Assembly (NCBI RefSeq): GCF_010211755.1
Contig: NZ_PDWR01000018.1
Span: 1 to 64,000, forward strand
Length of the DNA: 64,000 bases
Direction of reading: 5' to 3'
Source of the DNA: Pseudoxanthomonas sangjuensis
GTDB lineage: Bacteria > Pseudomonadota > Gammaproteobacteria > Xanthomonadales > Xanthomonadaceae
Below are positions 14,954 through 23,000 of this stretch, piece after piece. The number at the start of each line of letters is the position of its first letter. Positions within the stretch are counted from its first letter, which is position 1. The translations under genes and the position numbers were made by a program. Below the pieces are notes generated by a model. The model was not told the DNA's origin. It worked only from the letters and a program-made list of their open reading frames with translations, and ran no database searches.

Positions 14954-15991
14954 ATGCTTCCCCGCCGCAATTTCCTGCAGTTGCTCGGCCTGACCGCCGC
15001 CACCCTGGGACTGGGTCCACGTTCCGCCCACGCGGGCGACCAGGCTGCCCCCGCTTCTGCGAGCGCCGGCCCGGTGGTGATTTCGACCTGGAACTTCGGC
15101 GAAGCCGCCAATGCGGCGGCGTGGGAAATCCTTGCCCGGCGCGGCCGTGCGCTGGATGCGGTCGAAGCCGGCGCGCGGGTGCCGGAGGCGGACCCGGACA
15201 ACCATTCGGTGGGCCTGGGCGGCTACCCCGACCGCGACGGCCACGTGACCCTCGACGCCTGCATCATGGACCACCTCGGCAACCTGGGCTCGGTGGCCTG
15301 CCTCGAGGACATCGTCCACGCGGTTTCGGTGGCAAGGCGGGTGATGGAAAAGACCCCGCACGTGCTGCTGGTCGGCGAAGGCGCGCTGCAGTTCGCGCTG
15401 TCCGAGGGCTTCCCGCGGCAGAACCTGCTGACCGCGGAAGCGGAGAAGGCCTGGCGCGAGTGGCTGAAGACCGCCGAGTACCGGCCGCAGCCGAACATCG
15501 AGCGCCTCAACCATTACACGATACCTGGCAGCGTGCCCGGCGGCGAGCGCAACCACGACACCATCGGCATCCTGGCGCTGGACCACGACAGGCACCTGGC
15601 CGGGGCCTGCACCACCAGCGGCATGGCGTTCAAGCTGCGCGGCCGCGTCGGCGACTCGCCGATCAGCGGCGCGGGGCTGTTCGTCGACGGCGAGGTCGGC
15701 GCGGCCAGCGCCACCGGCGTCGGCGAGGAATGCCTGCGCGTGTGCGGTTCGCATACCGTGGTCGAACTGATGCGCCAGGGGCGTGCGCCGGAACAAGCCT
15801 GCAAGGAAGCGATCGAACGCATCGCCCGCCGCTACCCGACCCCGCGCAAGGACCTGCAGATGGCTTTCGTCGCCCTGCACCGCGACGGCCGCTTCGGCGG
15901 CTATGCTTTGCAACCGGGGTTCAGCTATGCGGTCACCACGGCCGAGGGCGTACGCCAGGTGGAAGCCCCCAGCCTGCTCGGTGCGACCTGA
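14954..15991 (+). CDS. Glycosylasparaginase (N4-(beta-N-acetylglucosaminyl)-L-asparaginase)
   Basis: Splits GlcNAc-Asn, the last step in freeing N-glycan stubs from asparagine. The 345-residue protein starts at 14954; its N-terminus RRNFLQLLGL is a Tat-type signal, so it is exported folded. It is an N-terminal nucleophile hydrolase: the self-cleavage site is NHDTIG, with Thr203 as the new N-terminus. The GDSPISGAGLFVD and ATGVGEE blocks further on line the active site in this family. The alternative, isoaspartyl peptidase, is less likely given the long N-terminal part and the N-glycan neighbours. It is transcribed toward lacI and the kinase and divergently from the receptor. Confidence 0.88.
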   Translation: MLPRRNFLQLLGLTAATLGLGPRSAHAGDQAAPASASAGPVVISTWNFGEAANAAAWEILARRGRALDAVEAGARVPEADPDNHSVGLGGYPDRDGHVTLDACIMDHLGNLGSVACLEDIVHAVSVARRVMEKTPHVLLVGEGALQFALSEGFPRQNLLTAEAEKAWREWLKTAEYRPQPNIERLNHYTIPGSVPGGERNHDTIGILALDHDRHLAGACTTSGMAFKLRGRVGDSPISGAGLFVDGEVGAASATGVGEECLRVCGSHTVVELMRQGRAPEQACKEAIERIARRYPTPRKDLQMAFVALHRDGRFGGYALQPGFSYAVTTAEGVRQVEAPSLLGAT

Positions 15992-16040
15992 CGTTGCAGT
16001 GCGGCTTGCGGACAAGCTTCGCTTGTCGCAGGATAAGGGA

Positions 16041-16056
16041 ATTAGATCGATCTAAT
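16041..16056. promoter_or_regulatory. Perfect LacI-type operator before the lacI gene
   Basis: ATTAGATCGATCTAAT is a perfect 16-bp palindrome ending 12 bp before the regulator's start codon. This is the expected place for autoregulation. It defines the motif found, with mismatches, at 11433 and 33074 and as a half site at 14824. Confidence 0.88.
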
Positions 16057-16067
16057 CGGGCTGGGGA

Positions 16068-17114
16068 ATGGCTTTGGATAGACCACGCAGGATTACCCTG
16101 AACGACATCGCACGCGCCTGCGGGGTATCGCGCGCGACTGTGTCGCTGGTGCTGCGCGGCAGCCCGCTGGTCCACGCCGACACCCGGCGCCGGGTCGAGG
16201 CGGAGATGCAGCGCCAGGGCTACGTCTACAACCGCGCCGCCGCCAACCTGCGCCAGCGCGTGTCCTCCGCCGTCGCCCTGGTCATCAACGACCTGTCCAA
16301 CCCGTTCTTCGCCGAATTCGCCGCCGGCGTCGACGAGGCGCTCGGCGCGAAGGGCTACGTCACCCTGCTCGGCAGCAGCAACGAATCGCCGGCGCGGCAG
16401 CGCCAGGTGCTGGGTTCGCTGATGGAGCACCATCCGGCCGGCATCATCCTGTCGCCGGCCGAAGCCAGCGACGCGGCCGACATCGAACTGGCGATCGGCC
16501 GCAACACGCCGCTGCTGGTGTTCAACCGCCAACTGGTCGAGAACCAGGCCGCGGGCTTCGACTACGACTTCCTCGGCCTCGACAACCGCGCCGGCGCGCG
16601 CACCGCGACCGAACGCCTGCTGGCGCTCGGCCACCGGGGCATCGCCTTCTACGGCGGCCACGCCGATTCCAGTTCCTGCCGCGAACGCCGCCTCGGTTAC
16701 GAGGACGCGCTGCGCGGAGCCGGCATCGCGGTCGATCCGCGCTGGATGATCGAAACCGCGCCGACCCGCATCGAGGCGAACGCGCACGCCGATGCGCTGT
16801 TCGCCGACGCGCCGGCGCCGACCGCCGCGGTCTGCTACAACGACGCGGTCGCGCTGGGCCTGATGCTGGGCCTGGCACGGCTGGGCCGCCATCCCGGCGT
16901 CGATTTCGCCGTCACCGGCTTCGACGACATCCCCGAGGCCGCGGTCGGGATTCCGCCGCTGACCACGCTGAACGCGGATCCGCGCGCACGTGGCCGCCAG
17001 GCCGCCGAACTGCTTTTGCAGCGCACCGCCACGCCGTCGCTCCCGCGCCGTTCCGTGATCGTGCCCGTGCTGCTGACCGAACGAGAGAGCACACCGCATG
17101 CGCCCAGCGCCTGA
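16068..17114 (+). CDS. LacI-family transcriptional regulator of the mannoside genes
   Basis: A 348-residue repressor. Residues 8-30 (ITLNDIARACGVSRATVSLVLRG written in two helices) form the LacI HTH, followed by the hinge helix near residues 50-60 and a periplasmic-binding-protein-like sugar domain. The end of the sugar domain has the usual FAVTGFDDIPEA block. CTGGGGA serves as ribosome site. A perfect operator precedes its own gene, and related operators lie before GH92 and GH2, so it most likely represses these genes until a mannose-derived or chitobiose-type inducer appears. The inducer is unknown. The kinase gene follows after 33 bp. Confidence 0.9.
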   Translation: MALDRPRRITLNDIARACGVSRATVSLVLRGSPLVHADTRRRVEAEMQRQGYVYNRAAANLRQRVSSAVALVINDLSNPFFAEFAAGVDEALGAKGYVTLLGSSNESPARQRQVLGSLMEHHPAGIILSPAEASDAADIELAIGRNTPLLVFNRQLVENQAAGFDYDFLGLDNRAGARTATERLLALGHRGIAFYGGHADSSSCRERRLGYEDALRGAGIAVDPRWMIETAPTRIEANAHADALFADAPAPTAAVCYNDAVALGLMLGLARLGRHPGVDFAVTGFDDIPEAAVGIPPLTTLNADPRARGRQAAELLLQRTATPSLPRRSVIVPVLLTERESTPHAPSA

Positions 17115-17147
17115 AGCCTTCCCCCACGGCCGCGAGGACGCGCGCCG

Positions 17148-18143
17148 ATGAGCACCGCCACCCGCAACACCATCGTCTGTTTCGGCGAAGCACTGATCGA
17201 TTTCCTCGCCAGCACGCCGGCCGCGGGCGAAACGCGCACGTTCCGCCAGTTCGCCGGCGGCGCCCCGGCCAACGCCGCGGTCGCGGTGGCGAAACTGGGC
17301 GGACGCTGCGAATTCGTCGGCATGCTCGGCGAAGACATGTTCGGCGACTTCCTGCTCGACAGCCTGCGCGAACACGGCGCCGGCACCCGCTACGTGCGCC
17401 GCACCGCCGCGGCGAAGACCGCGCTGGCCTTCGTCTCGCTCGATCCGGGCGGCGAACGCAGCTTCAGCTTCTACCGCCCGCCCGCCGCCGACCTGTTGTT
17501 CCGCGACGCCGACTTCGATGCCGCGTGTTTCGCCGGGGCCAGCGTGTTCCATGTCTGCAGCAACAGCCTGACCGACGCCGACATCGCCGCGGCCACGCTG
17601 TCGGGGATGGCGCGCGCGCGCGCCGCCGGCGCGCTGGTCAGCATCGACCTGAACCTGCGCCCGGTGCTGTGGCCGGACGCCACGCCGTCGCTGCCGGTGC
17701 TGTGGCGCGCGCTCGAGGCCGCCGACCTCATCAAGCTGGCGCGCGAGGAACTCGAGTACCTGAAGGAAGGCCGGTACGGCGACGACGAGATCGTCGCCCG
17801 CCTGCTGCGCACGGCCAGGCTGGTGCTGGTCACCGACGGCGCCGCGCCGATGCGCTGGTACGCGCGCGCGCGCGGCGGCCAGTTGCCGACGATCCGGGTG
17901 CCGATGGTCGATTCCACCGCCGCCGGCGACGCCTTCATCGGCGGCCTGCTGTCGCAGTTGCAGCGCGAAGGCGTCGATGCGCGCGCGTTCGACGACTTCC
18001 TCGCGCATCCGACGGAACTGGAGCGTTGCCTGCGCTATGCCTCGGCCTGCGGCGCGCTGGCGGTGACCCGGCACGGCGCGTTCGTCGCGCTGCCGACGCA
18101 CGCGGAGGCGATGGCGCTGCTGGGCGAACCCGTGGCGGCGTGA
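17148..18143 (+). CDS. PfkB-family sugar kinase (fructokinase-like)
   Basis: A 331-residue ribokinase-fold kinase. The N-terminal signature is GGAPANAAVAVAKLGG (about residues 37-52) and the C-terminal one DSTAAGDAFIGG, whose Asp is the catalytic base and whose GAGD-like turn forms the anion hole. Length and motifs fit bacterial fructokinases. With the mannose isomerase-type epimerase at 36 kb it would complete mannose to fructose to fructose-6-phosphate. It is co-directional with lacI, 33 bp downstream. Other hexose substrates, for example mannose or 2-keto-3-deoxygluconate, cannot be ruled out from sequence. Confidence 0.85.
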   Translation: MSTATRNTIVCFGEALIDFLASTPAAGETRTFRQFAGGAPANAAVAVAKLGGRCEFVGMLGEDMFGDFLLDSLREHGAGTRYVRRTAAAKTALAFVSLDPGGERSFSFYRPPAADLLFRDADFDAACFAGASVFHVCSNSLTDADIAAATLSGMARARAAGALVSIDLNLRPVLWPDATPSLPVLWRALEAADLIKLAREELEYLKEGRYGDDEIVARLLRTARLVLVTDGAAPMRWYARARGGQLPTIRVPMVDSTAAGDAFIGGLLSQLQREGVDARAFDDFLAHPTELERCLRYASACGALAVTRHGAFVALPTHAEAMALLGEPVAA

Positions 18144-18150
18144 CTGATTT

Positions 18151-18251
18151 CTGTGGGAGCGGCGTAAGCCGCGACTGCCATCGCCGGGCGCTTTGCGGTC
18201 AGTTTCGCAGACCCGGGTTGTTCCCGGTCGCGGCTTACGCCGCTCCTACAG
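18151..18251. repeat. REP-type inverted pair between kinase and glucokinase genes
   Basis: Two 25-bp arms, 18151-18175 and 18227-18251, are inverted copies with one mismatch. Each contains the small hairpin GCGGCGTAAGCCGC preceded by GTRGGA. The right arm's CTAC supplies the stop codon of the glucokinase gene (18246-18248). This is the bacterial interspersed repeat form of GTAG-type REP elements known in Xanthomonadaceae. Confidence 0.8.
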
Positions 18252-19211
18252 CTTCCGCGCCAGATACCACGCTGCGGCGCCGATCAGGCCCATGTCGGGA
18301 TCGTCGACCAGGCGCACCGGCACGCGTTCCAGCACCGGGCGCATCACGTCCTTGTCGACCATGCGCGCGGCGAAATCGCTGGCGAGCAACTGCGCCTTCA
18401 CCTTCAGCGGCACGCCGCCGGCGACGAACACGCCGGTCGCGCCGGTCACCATCACGAGGTCGCCGACCAGGCTGCCGAACAGGCCGCAGAACACGGCCAC
18501 CGCCTCGCGCGCATGCGGATCGTCGCCCTGTTCCGCCGCGGCCGTCACTTCGGCGGAGGAGCGCAGGCGCGGCGGCGCGCCATCGAGCTCGCACAGCGCG
18601 CGATACAGGTTCGACAGGCCCGGCCCCGACACCGCGTGGCCGATGCCGACGTGCGCGGCGCCGTGCCGCATCCAGTGCTGCAGCACCGCCAGTTCGCGCG
18701 CGTTGCCCGGCGCCAGCGTGACCTGTTGCGGTTCGCTCGGCAGCACCAGCGTGCCCTCGCCGACCGGCACGCGCAGCGCGGCGCCGAGGCCGGTACCGGG
18801 GCCGACCACCAGGGTCGGTCCGGGCGCATGCCCGGCGACACCGGGCGTCAGCAGCGTGGTGTCGGTGTCGTTCATGCACTGCTCGGCATGCGCGACCGCG
18901 ACGAAATCGTTGACCGCGGCGACCTCGGCGATGCCCAGCGCGCGGATCTGCGCCAGCGAAACCGGCCACGGGACGTTGCGGCTGATGATCGCATCGCCCC
19001 GCACCACGCCGGCGATGCCGATCGCCATCGCATCGACGCGCGCACCGGTGACGGCGAGGAAGTCGGCAGCGATCGCGGCCAGCGACGGATGCTCGGCGCA
19101 CAGGTAGCGGCGCTGCTCGAGCAGTTCGACGACGACGCCGCCGCGGTCGCGGACCAGCGCCAGCCGCGCGTTGGTGCCGCCGACGTCGGCGGCGAGGAAG
19201 GCGGCGCTCAT
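18246..19211 (-). CDS. glk: Glucokinase (Glk family)
   Basis: A 321-residue enzyme phosphorylating glucose with ATP. LAADVGGTNARLAL at residues 5-18 is the phosphate-binding signature of the Glk family, VVGPGTGLGAA lies mid-protein, and GVFVAGGVPLKV is the third conserved block. Its start overlaps the cutC stop (ATGA), so the two are translationally coupled, and they are transcribed divergently from the fucosidase operon with a shared operator region at 20068. Its stop codon lies in a REP repeat. It would use glucose released by the GH16/other glucan enzymes. Confidence 0.88.
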   Translation of the reverse strand: MSAAFLAADVGGTNARLALVRDRGGVVVELLEQRRYLCAEHPSLAAIAADFLAVTGARVDAMAIGIAGVVRGDAIISRNVPWPVSLAQIRALGIAEVAAVNDFVAVAHAEQCMNDTDTTLLTPGVAGHAPGPTLVVGPGTGLGAALRVPVGEGTLVLPSEPQQVTLAPGNARELAVLQHWMRHGAAHVGIGHAVSGPGLSNLYRALCELDGAPPRLRSSAEVTAAAEQGDDPHAREAVAVFCGLFGSLVGDLVMVTGATGVFVAGGVPLKVKAQLLASDFAARMVDKDVMRPVLERVPVRLVDDPDMGLIGAAAWYLARKL

Positions 19212-19969
19212 GCGGCCTCCGCGGCGCGGCGCAGCGCCTCGACGATGCGGCGCACTTCGGCGGCATCGCTGCGGGTCTCGCCGCCGGCCATGCCCAGCGC
19301 GTCCGCCGGCGCGAACCGCATCCGCGACGGCAGCACGCGCTTGGCCGAGGCATGGAACTCGCGGGCGCCGGTCGCGGCCGCCAGCGCGGCAATGTTGCCG
19401 GCATCGATGCCCGCGCCCGGCATCACCGCGATGCGGTCGCCGGCCTGTTCGACCAGTCTGCGCAGTCGGGCGCTGCCCGCCGGTGCGCTGGCCGCGCCGC
19501 CGGAACTGAGCACGCGCGCGAAGCCGAGTTCGATGGCCGCCTCGAGCGCCGCGGCCGGATCGCGGCAAACGTCGATGGCGCGGGGGAAAGTGAGGTCGAG
19601 TCCGTCGGCGACGGCGACCAGCTCGCGGCAGCGCGCGACGTCGACGTCGCCATCCGCGGTCAACGCGCCGACCACCACGCCGTCGCAACCGGCGGCGGCG
19701 CAGTGCGCGATGTCGGCCAGCATGGTCCGGTGCTCCTCGTCGCTGTAGGCGAAGTCGCCGGCGCGCGGCCGCACCAGCACGTGCACCGGGATCGACAGGC
19801 TTTCGCGCACCAGCGCGATCTGCGCCGGCGACGGGGTCAGCCCGCCCAGCTCCAGCGCAGCGCACAGCTCGATGCGCGCCGCGCCGCCTTCCTGCGCGGC
19901 CAGCGCCGAGGCCAGCGAATTGGCGGCGATTTCCAGGACCGGCCCCGGGTTCGGGAATGGCCGGTTCAC
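19208..19969 (-). CDS. cutC: CutC-family TIM-barrel protein
   Basis: A 253-residue protein starting with GTG at 19969; no ATG fits. The family pattern is clear: LEIAANSLASALAAQEGGAARIELC near the N-terminus, a GGLTPS turn, VHVLVRPRAGDFAYS, GVVVGALTADGDVD, and SSGGA with a late MPGAGI block. CutC was named for copper homeostasis, but its enzymatic role is unsettled. Here it is coupled to glucokinase inside a glycan locus, which fits a sugar-related role better than copper. The GTG start and coupling by ATGA overlap are seen directly; the function is open. Confidence 0.85.
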   Translation of the reverse strand: MNRPFPNPGPVLEIAANSLASALAAQEGGAARIELCAALELGGLTPSPAQIALVRESLSIPVHVLVRPRAGDFAYSDEEHRTMLADIAHCAAAGCDGVVVGALTADGDVDVARCRELVAVADGLDLTFPRAIDVCRDPAAALEAAIELGFARVLSSGGAASAPAGSARLRRLVEQAGDRIAVMPGAGIDAGNIAALAAATGAREFHASAKRVLPSRMRFAPADALGMAGGETRSDAAEVRRIVEALRRAAEAA

Positions 19970-20067
19970 GGGTATTGCCTCATGCGTTGCTTGCTCCAGT
20001 TTTCCGAATGTCCGGCGGCGGGATGTGGCCGGGCGCACTTTCCGTGCAGGCGCATGCACGTTAGCAT

Positions 20068-20086
20068 TGGTCCAACCATTGGACCA
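20068..20086. promoter_or_regulatory. TGGTCCAA-type palindromic operator between cutC and fucosidase operons
   Basis: TGGTCCAACCATTGGACCA: two perfect 8-bp inverted arms with a 3-bp spacer. It lies in the 147-bp gap between cutC-glk (minus) and the fucosidase operon (plus) and can control both. Related sites are at 29160 and 14682. The shape resembles GntR-family operators; the regulator is not in the window. Confidence 0.75.
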
Positions 20087-20116
20087 TACCGTATGGCCAT
20101 GAAACCGGTGACCGCG

Positions 20117-21490
20117 ATGAAACTTTCCCCGCTCCCCCGTTTGCTGGCGCCGCTGCTGGCCGCCATTGTCGCAGCATTGCCGGCCGCCGCCGCGCCAGCC
20201 GGCGCGCCCGCAGCCGAAACCGAGGCGCAAAAGGCCGAACGCATGCAGTGGTTCGCCGACGCGAAATTCGGCGTGTTCATCCACTGGGGCATCTACGCGG
20301 TCGACGGCGTCGACGAGTCGTGGTCGTTCTTCAACGGCAAGATGAGCCACGCCGACTACATGAAGCAGCTCGACGGCTTCACCGCGAAACGCTACGACCC
20401 GCAGGCCTGGGCCGACCTGATCCGGCGCAGCGGCGCGCGCTACGCGGTGCTGACCACCCGCCACCACGACGGCGTCGCGCTCTGGGACAGCCGGCAGGGC
20501 GTCAACGTGGTCCGCGACACGCCGGCGAAGCGCGACCTGGTCGGCCCCTTCGTCGACGCGCTGCGCAAGGACGGGCTGAAGGTCGGCCTGTACTACTCGC
20601 TGCCGGACTGGTCGTACGCCGACTACGACGTGTTCACCCGCAAGGAAAAGCGCTACGAACTGAAGGACGAGCCGCAGCGCTGGCGGCGTTTCCTGTCCTA
20701 CTACCAGGGCCAGCTCGCGGACTTGCAGCGGCGCTACCGCCCCGACCTGATCTGGTTCGACGGCGACTGGGAGCACAACGCGGAGGAATGGCAGTCGGCG
20801 AAGACCAAGCGCGACCTGCTGTCGCGCAATCCGGGCGTCATCGTCAATTCGCGCCTCAACGAATACGGCGACTACGCCACGCCCGAACTCGGCCTGCCGG
20901 TGGTCCGCCCCGACGCGAAGTGGTGGGAGCTATGCCTGACCATGAACCGCTCGTGGGGCTACCAGCCGCGCGACAACGACTACAAGACGCCGCACCAGCT
21001 GATCCGCATCCTCGCCCAGACCGCCAGCATGGGCGGCAACCTGCTGCTCGACATCGGCCCGCGCGAGGATGGCAGCATCGACGAGCGCCAGGTCGGGATC
21101 CTCGAGAAGATGGGCCGCTGGACCCGCAAGCACGCCGAGGCGATCTTCGGCAGCGTCGCCGGCATCCCGCTCGACCACTACGCCGGGCCAAGCACGCTGT
21201 CGAAGGACGGCAAGACCCTGTACCTGTTCGTCGACGGCCGCCCCGGCGGAGGCGAACTGATGCTGAAGGGCATCGACACCCGGGTGCTGCGCGCGCGCGT
21301 GGTCGGCGACGGCCGCGAGCTGAAGCCCTACGTCAGCGGCAAGTACGACTGGAGCAAGGTGCCCGGCCTGCTGTACGTGCCGCTGCCGGACGACGCGCTC
21401 GACGCCGACATCACCGTGGTCGCGCTGGAACTGGCCGAACCGATCAAGCTGTACCGCGAAGAATCCAAACCGATCGAGAGCAACGGATGA
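20117..21490 (+). CDS. GH29 alpha-L-fucosidase 1, exported
   Basis: A 457-residue enzyme. The start at 20117 is preferred over in-frame ATGs at 20093 and 20099: it has GGTGA five bases upstream and gives the signal peptide MKLSPLPRLLAPLLAAIVAA. The earlier ATG lies only 7 bp from the operator. GH29 features: KFGVFIHWGIYAV near the mature N-terminus, TTRHHDGVALWDS, and LIWFDGDWEHN, whose first Asp is the retaining nucleophile. It removes terminal L-fucose. First gene of the fucosidase-fucosidase-PNGase operon; its stop overlaps the next start in ATGA. Confidence 0.92.
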   Translation: MKLSPLPRLLAPLLAAIVAALPAAAAPAGAPAAETEAQKAERMQWFADAKFGVFIHWGIYAVDGVDESWSFFNGKMSHADYMKQLDGFTAKRYDPQAWADLIRRSGARYAVLTTRHHDGVALWDSRQGVNVVRDTPAKRDLVGPFVDALRKDGLKVGLYYSLPDWSYADYDVFTRKEKRYELKDEPQRWRRFLSYYQGQLADLQRRYRPDLIWFDGDWEHNAEEWQSAKTKRDLLSRNPGVIVNSRLNEYGDYATPELGLPVVRPDAKWWELCLTMNRSWGYQPRDNDYKTPHQLIRILAQTASMGGNLLLDIGPREDGSIDERQVGILEKMGRWTRKHAEAIFGSVAGIPLDHYAGPSTLSKDGKTLYLFVDGRPGGGELMLKGIDTRVLRARVVGDGRELKPYVSGKYDWSKVPGLLYVPLPDDALDADITVVALELAEPIKLYREESKPIESNG

Positions 21491-22956
21491 AACCGCTACG
21501 ACTCGCCATCGCCGCGCTGCTGTGCGCGGCGGCGCCGCTTTCCGCGCAAGCCGAAGGCAAGGACCCCTACGTGCCGGAAACCGACCCGCTGGTCGTGCGC
21601 AAGCTCGAGCAATGGCAGGACTGGAAGTTCGGCTTCATGATGCACTGGGGCGCGTACAGCCAGTGGGGCATCGTCGAGTCGTGGTCGATCTGCTCCGAGG
21701 ACGTGGACTGGTGCGGGCCGTCGAAGAGCAACGAGCACACGAAGCGGTACGCCAACGACTACGTCGGCTACGTCAAGGCCTACGAGCAGTTGCCGACCAC
21801 CTTCAATCCGGTGAAATTCGACCCGGAGAGATGGGCCGAGGTCGCGAAGGACGCGGGCACGAAGTACGTGGTCTTCACCACCAAGCACCACGACGGCTTC
21901 GCGATGTTCGACACGCAGCAGAGCGACTACAAGATCACCGCGGCCAGCGTGCCGTTCCATTCCAATCCGCGCGCGAACGTGACGAAGGAAGTGTTCGACG
22001 CGTTCCGCGCGCAGGGCTTCGGCATCGGCGCCTATTTCTCCAAGCCCGACTGGCACAGCGACGACTACTGGTCGCCGCGCTGGGCCACGCCAAACCGCCA
22101 CACCAACTACGACACGCGCAAGCACCCGGACATCTGGAAGCGCTTCGTCGACTACACCCACGCGCAGATCGGCGAAATCACCTCGCAATACGGCCCGATC
22201 GACATCCTGTGGCTGGACGGCGGCTGGGTGCGCGCGCGCGACACGATGGACGACACCGCGCACGGCATCGCCGGCGTGCCCTGGACGCAGGACATCGACA
22301 TGCCGGGCCTGGCGGCGCTGGCCAGGAAGAACCAGCCCGGCCTGATCGTCGTCGACCGCGCGGTCGGCGGCCGCTACGAGAACTACCGCACGCCGGAGCA
22401 GAAGATCCCCGACGAGCCGCTGCCGTATCCGTGGGAAACCTGCATGACCCTGGGCGATTCGTGGTCGTACGTGCCGAACGACAACTACAAGAGCGCGCGC
22501 AGCGTGGTGCAGATGCTGGTCGACGTGGTCGCCAAGGGCGGCAACTACCTGCTCAACGTCGGCCCCGACGGCAACGGCGAACTGCCGGCCGAGGCCGTCG
22601 AACGCCTGCACCAGATCGGCCGGTGGATGCGCGTCAACGGCGAGGCGATCTACGCCAGCCGCGCGGTCGCGCCGTACCGCGACGGCAAGTTCCGCTACAC
22701 CCGGCTGAAGGACGGCACGGTGTACGCGATCTACCTGCCGGACGAAACGGAATCGAAGCTGCCGAAGACCTTGCGCATCCCCGGGCCCGCGCCGGCCGCT
22801 GGCGCGCAGGTCACGCTGCTCGGCAACGACGCCGCACTGCGGTGGCATCGCGATGGCGAGGCCACCGTGGTCGAGGTTCCCGCGGCGCTGCGCAATTCCG
22901 CCGCCGGCGCCTACGCCTGGGCGTTCCGCCTGCCCGGCGCGGCGGCGGCGCAATGA
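21487..22956 (+). CDS. GH29 alpha-L-fucosidase 2, exported
   Basis: A 489-residue enzyme with signal peptide MKPLRLAIAALLCAAAPLSAQA. Conserved blocks are KFGFMMHWGAYSQWGIVESW, TTKHHDGFAMFDT and IDILWLDGGWV, where the Asp after WL is the probable nucleophile. LLNVGPDGNGELP marks the end of the catalytic barrel, and a short beta domain follows. An insertion with CSEDVDWCGPS (two Cys) separates it from fucosidase 1 and suggests another linkage preference, for example core versus terminal fucose. It overlaps the upstream gene by 4 bp. Confidence 0.92.
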   Translation: MKPLRLAIAALLCAAAPLSAQAEGKDPYVPETDPLVVRKLEQWQDWKFGFMMHWGAYSQWGIVESWSICSEDVDWCGPSKSNEHTKRYANDYVGYVKAYEQLPTTFNPVKFDPERWAEVAKDAGTKYVVFTTKHHDGFAMFDTQQSDYKITAASVPFHSNPRANVTKEVFDAFRAQGFGIGAYFSKPDWHSDDYWSPRWATPNRHTNYDTRKHPDIWKRFVDYTHAQIGEITSQYGPIDILWLDGGWVRARDTMDDTAHGIAGVPWTQDIDMPGLAALARKNQPGLIVVDRAVGGRYENYRTPEQKIPDEPLPYPWETCMTLGDSWSYVPNDNYKSARSVVQMLVDVVAKGGNYLLNVGPDGNGELPAEAVERLHQIGRWMRVNGEAIYASRAVAPYRDGKFRYTRLKDGTVYAIYLPDETESKLPKTLRIPGPAPAAGAQVTLLGNDAALRWHRDGEATVVEVPAALRNSAAGAYAWAFRLPGAAAAQ

Positions 22957-23000
22957 CCCGGGCCTCCGCCCCCCGAATTTCCCTGCCGGACCCGACCGCC

